17,545 bases of DNA from Acidobacteriota bacterium (GTDB lineage Bacteria; Acidobacteriota; Aminicenantia; Aminicenantales; Aminicenantaceae): the NCBI GenBank assembly GCA_030609975.1, contig JAUWSR010000030.1, forward strand, positions 1-17,545, given 5' to 3'. The position numbers and the translations under genes were made by a program. How positions within the stretch are numbered: the stretch's first letter is position 1; each line of letters starts with the position of its first letter. The notes under the pieces are model-generated. The model was not told the DNA's origin. It ran no database searches and was given only the letters and a program-made list of their open reading frames with translations. This document shows positions 15,631 through 17,545 of this stretch, one piece after another.

Positions 15631-15750
15631 TTTTCTTCAATCAATTCTATCCCTTAATAAAACAGAATTGTGCACCTTGGAGAAGGATGCATACCTTGGA
15701 GGATAAAAATTTGCGTGAAAATAGAGAAAGGAATAGAATCTAGGGGAGAC

Positions 15751-17130
15751 ATGCTGCTTAAAAAGGTCGAGAACACAATCCGTGAGTATGCACTTCTCCA
15801 GCCCCAGGAAAAGGTATTGGTGGCATGCTCCGGCGGGGCTGATTCCGTCTGTCTCCTGCATCTTCTGTTGGAACTCCGGGAGTCTGGACCCTGGGAATTG
15901 TGCGTGGGCCATTTTAACCACCAGCTCAGAAAAGAGGCACGGGAGGATGAAACATTCGTCCAGGAACTGGCGCTGAACCATTCTCTGGAATTTCATGCAG
16001 GATCCCGGGATGTTAAAGCCTACGCTCAACGCTCGCGCCTGAACCTGGAAGAAGCCGGCAGGGAACTTCGCTATGCATTTCTCAAAGAAACAGCATCCAG
16101 CATCGGCGCAGCTAAGATCGCTACGGCACATACCCTGAACGACCAGGCGGAAACATTTCTCATGCGGCTTCTGCGCGGCAGCGGCCTGCGCGGCTTGGCG
16201 GGGATCGCTCCTATCCGAGATGACCTGATCATCAGACCCATGATCCAGGTGGAACGAGCAGAAATCGAAACTTACCTTACAGAGAGGAATATCGAATACC
16301 GGGTGGACAAGAGCAATCTTGATCGGCGCTATCTGCGCAACCGGATCCGATTGGACCTCCTTCCTTGCATTCAACGGGATTATGAGCCCCAGATCAAACT
16401 TCAGATCGGGCGGCTGACCGAGATCATCCGCAGCGAAGATGAATTCTTAGAAGGCCTGGTTACCAGCGTCGAGACCGATACGATCTTAAGGAAAGACAAT
16501 CAACCCGCCCTGGATGTGAAGAGACTGTCGCAGCAGCCGCTGGCCCTGCAACGTCGCTTGATACGCCGTTTCTTGGAGATAATTAGGGGCGATTTGCGTG
16601 GGATTTCATACGAAAATGTGGAGACGATCCGGCGGCTTAAAAACGGGAAGGAATTCCCCTTGGATCAGAGCTTTGTTTTAAGAAGTCATCAAGGGTTTAT
16701 CGGACTGAAGCCTGCTCCAATCCCACGTTCGGAATATGTTTATAACTGGGATGGTTCAAGATCTTTATGCCTGGCTGAACAGGGCATCAAGATTGCCGGC
16801 TCTAAAGAAATGCTTTCTGATTCGGGCGAACTTGAATTTAACAATGAAGCCCTAGCCGCCGTCGATTTCAACCGTTTGAGCTTTCCCCTGATCGTTCGCA
16901 ACCGTCATGAAGGCGACCGCTACCGTCCCTTGGGTGCACCGGGTCGCTCCAAGCTCAAGGAGATCTTTCGAGCCAAGGCCATCCCCGTCGAGGAAAGAGA
17001 CCAGCGGCCGGTTTTTCTTTCTGGTGAAGAGATCGTCTGGGTGCAGGGACTGCCGGTTGCTCATAAATTCCGTATCACCGCTGCCACCACCTCCATCTTC
17101 AAGATCATGATCTCCCCCCTCCAAAAGTAG
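15751..17130 (+). CDS. tilS: tRNA(Ile)-lysidine synthetase TilS
   Basis: A 459-aa enzyme that uses ATP and lysine to convert C34 of tRNA-Ile2(CAU) to lysidine, switching it from Met to Ile decoding. The N-terminal PP-loop ATPase is clear: SGGADS at 27-32, then HFNHQLR and the TilS signature ATAHTLNDQAETFLMRLLRG, RGLAGI. A helical middle domain and the C-terminal TilS_C domain (NRHEGDRYRPLG, LKEIFRAKAIP, VWVQGLPVAHKFR) are present, so it is full-length of the long (E. coli-like) form. I take the ATG at 15751 because AGGGGAG lies 2 bases upstream (15742-15748) and the N-terminus then fits the family; the frame stays open to GTG 15670, with another GTG at 15715. It lies 120 bp after the CAU tRNA and is probably co-transcribed with it. 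The usual neighbour ftsH is absent here. Confidence 0.95.
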   Translation: MLLKKVENTIREYALLQPQEKVLVACSGGADSVCLLHLLLELRESGPWELCVGHFNHQLRKEAREDETFVQELALNHSLEFHAGSRDVKAYAQRSRLNLEEAGRELRYAFLKETASSIGAAKIATAHTLNDQAETFLMRLLRGSGLRGLAGIAPIRDDLIIRPMIQVERAEIETYLTERNIEYRVDKSNLDRRYLRNRIRLDLLPCIQRDYEPQIKLQIGRLTEIIRSEDEFLEGLVTSVETDTILRKDNQPALDVKRLSQQPLALQRRLIRRFLEIIRGDLRGISYENVETIRRLKNGKEFPLDQSFVLRSHQGFIGLKPAPIPRSEYVYNWDGSRSLCLAEQGIKIAGSKEMLSDSGELEFNNEALAAVDFNRLSFPLIVRNRHEGDRYRPLGAPGRSKLKEIFRAKAIPVEERDQRPVFLSGEEIVWVQGLPVAHKFRITAATTSIFKIMISPLQK

Positions 17131-17222
17131 AAATATCTCTTATGAATCCAAAACGTCATCCCTTTTCAAGGTCCGTTAAGATAACTTCAAGAGTTTTATT
17201 TAAAGAAACCTTTGCAGAATTC

Positions 17223-17242
17223 CCCGCGGCTTGCCACGCGGG
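17223..17242 (+). repeat. Hairpin, candidate left-end structure of an IS200/IS605-type element
   Basis: CCCGCG and CGCGGG form a perfect 6-bp stem around an 8-nt loop. A short GC hairpin at this distance (about 95 bp) upstream of a Y1 transposase resembles the subterminal imperfect palindromes that TnpA recognises at element ends. Where the element starts is not visible. Confidence 0.45.
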
Positions 17243-17269
17243 ATGAATGCATGCCTTTCCGAGGGGGTT

Positions 17270-17297
17270 ATAAGGGGGACCGGAAAGTCCCCCTTAT
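17270..17297 (+). repeat. 11-bp perfect stem-loop ahead of the transposase gene
   Basis: ATAAGGGGGAC and GTCCCCCTTAT pair perfectly around the loop CGGAAA, ending 40 nt before the GTG start. There is no following T-tract, so it is not a standard terminator. In IS200 elements leader hairpins block incoming transcription or limit tnpA translation; a similar role fits but is inferred. Confidence 0.5.
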
Positions 17298-17337
17298 CCA
17301 GATAGGCCCTTGCGGAAAAAGGTGATATAAAAAGTGT

Positions 17338-17545
17338 GTGGCGATAAAAAGAACGAGTCATTCGGTCTACGATACCAGCTATCATCTGGTATGGTGCCCG
17401 AAATACAGGAAGAAGATATTTCAAAGGCAAGAGGTGAGGGAACGAGCGAAGCAACTGATTGAGGAGATCAGTGAAGAGTATAGATTTGAGATAATTGAGC
17501 TTGAAATTGAAGAAGAACATATTCATATCATGCTGTCGTTTCCGC
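17338..17545 (+). CDS. IS200/IS605-type Y1 (HUH) transposase TnpA, 5' part, cut by the window edge
   Basis: At least 69 codons open to the window end. The protein begins VAIKRTSHSVYDTSYHLVWC, continues PKYRKKIF and reaches EEEHIHIMLSFP, where His61 and His63 form the HUH metal site; this is the classic N-terminal half of the single-strand transposase that moves IS200/IS605 elements or acts on REP hairpins (RAYT). The catalytic tyrosine lies beyond the window. The frame closes upstream at a TGA (17323-17325), so GTG 17338 is the only plausible start in view; AAAAAGG at 17316-17322 is rather far for a Shine-Dalgarno. Intact or broken status cannot be judged. Confidence 0.85.
   Translation, partial: MAIKRTSHSVYDTSYHLVWCPKYRKKIFQRQEVRERAKQLIEEISEEYRFEIIELEIEEEHIHIMLSFP

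Larger units (their letters stand above)
17131..17337. other. Spacer between tilS and the transposase
   Basis: This 207-bp spacer has no convincing tilS terminator; only a weak 4-bp hairpin (CCTT/AAGG) is seen near 17162-17172. The right half holds the two strong hairpins assigned to the insertion element. No coding potential is apparent. Confidence 0.4.

Noticed and set aside
15670..15750. A 27-residue N-terminal extension of TilS from GTG 15670
   Set aside because: A strong Shine-Dalgarno immediately precedes ATG 15751 and the PP-loop position then matches the family.
15637..16374. A 245-codon open frame on the minus strand across the start of tilS
   Set aside because: It is antisense to the conserved PP-loop region of TilS, runs into the spacer, and shows no domain.
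17200..17526. A 108-codon minus-strand frame at the right edge
   Set aside because: It is antisense to the Y1 transposase start and spans its leader hairpins.

Overview
The window reads as about 17.5 kb of chromosome from a diderm (outer-membrane) bacterium of roughly balanced base composition. The evidence is a lipoprotein secretin, a PilM/N/O/P inner-membrane complex and several signal peptides. The cohesin-tailed secretin and the PDZ-bearing histidine kinase paired with an NtrC-type regulator recall Acidobacteriota/Aminicenantota or deltaproteobacterial-type lineages. That placement is a guess from architecture, not a measured one.

Layout. 1-334 has no convincing gene; it holds a possible 244-bp element bounded by 14-bp inverted repeats, and a promoter for the next gene. 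398-3007 (+) is an exported M1-family zinc metallopeptidase. It converges, with only 10 bp between stop codons, on a minus-strand signalling operon that reads right to left: a 77-aa exported small protein (7613-7380), a 946-aa sensor kinase with PDZ, multi-TM, GAF, PAS, HisKA and HATPase parts (7372-4532), and a sigma-54-activating response regulator (4406-3018). Two copies of an ATTGCGAGGCC-type palindromic repeat flank this operon's parts.

The AT-rich divergent spacer 7614-7889 separates that operon from a tightly packed plus-strand type IV pilus/type II secretion-like operon (7890-15463): pilC (gspF), pilB (gspE), pilM, pilN, pilO, pilP and a secretin. Most junctions overlap by 1-17 bases, which indicates co-transcription and translational coupling. 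Together they encode the extension ATPase, platform protein, inner-membrane alignment complex and outer-membrane channel. No pilin, prepilin peptidase or retraction ATPase lies in the window. The secretin is unusual: a lipobox and TPR repeats at the N-terminus and a cohesin-like domain at the C-terminus.

After the secretin comes a strong hairpin whose T-tract lies on the minus-strand side, then a tRNA with anticodon CAU (probably elongator Met) behind a very good sigma-70 promoter, then tilS, the lysidine synthetase that modifies the other CAU tRNA, tRNA-Ile2. The right edge carries the start of an IS200/IS605-type Y1 transposase, cut off by the window end, preceded by two strong hairpins.

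Most interesting candidates: (1) the exported small protein encoded immediately ahead of a sensor kinase with an extracytoplasmic PDZ domain, which could be a peptide-sensing system; (2) the TPR-lipoprotein/secretin/cohesin fusion, which may carry its own pilotin-like module; (3) the cluster of ATTTAG boxes in the divergent promoter region.
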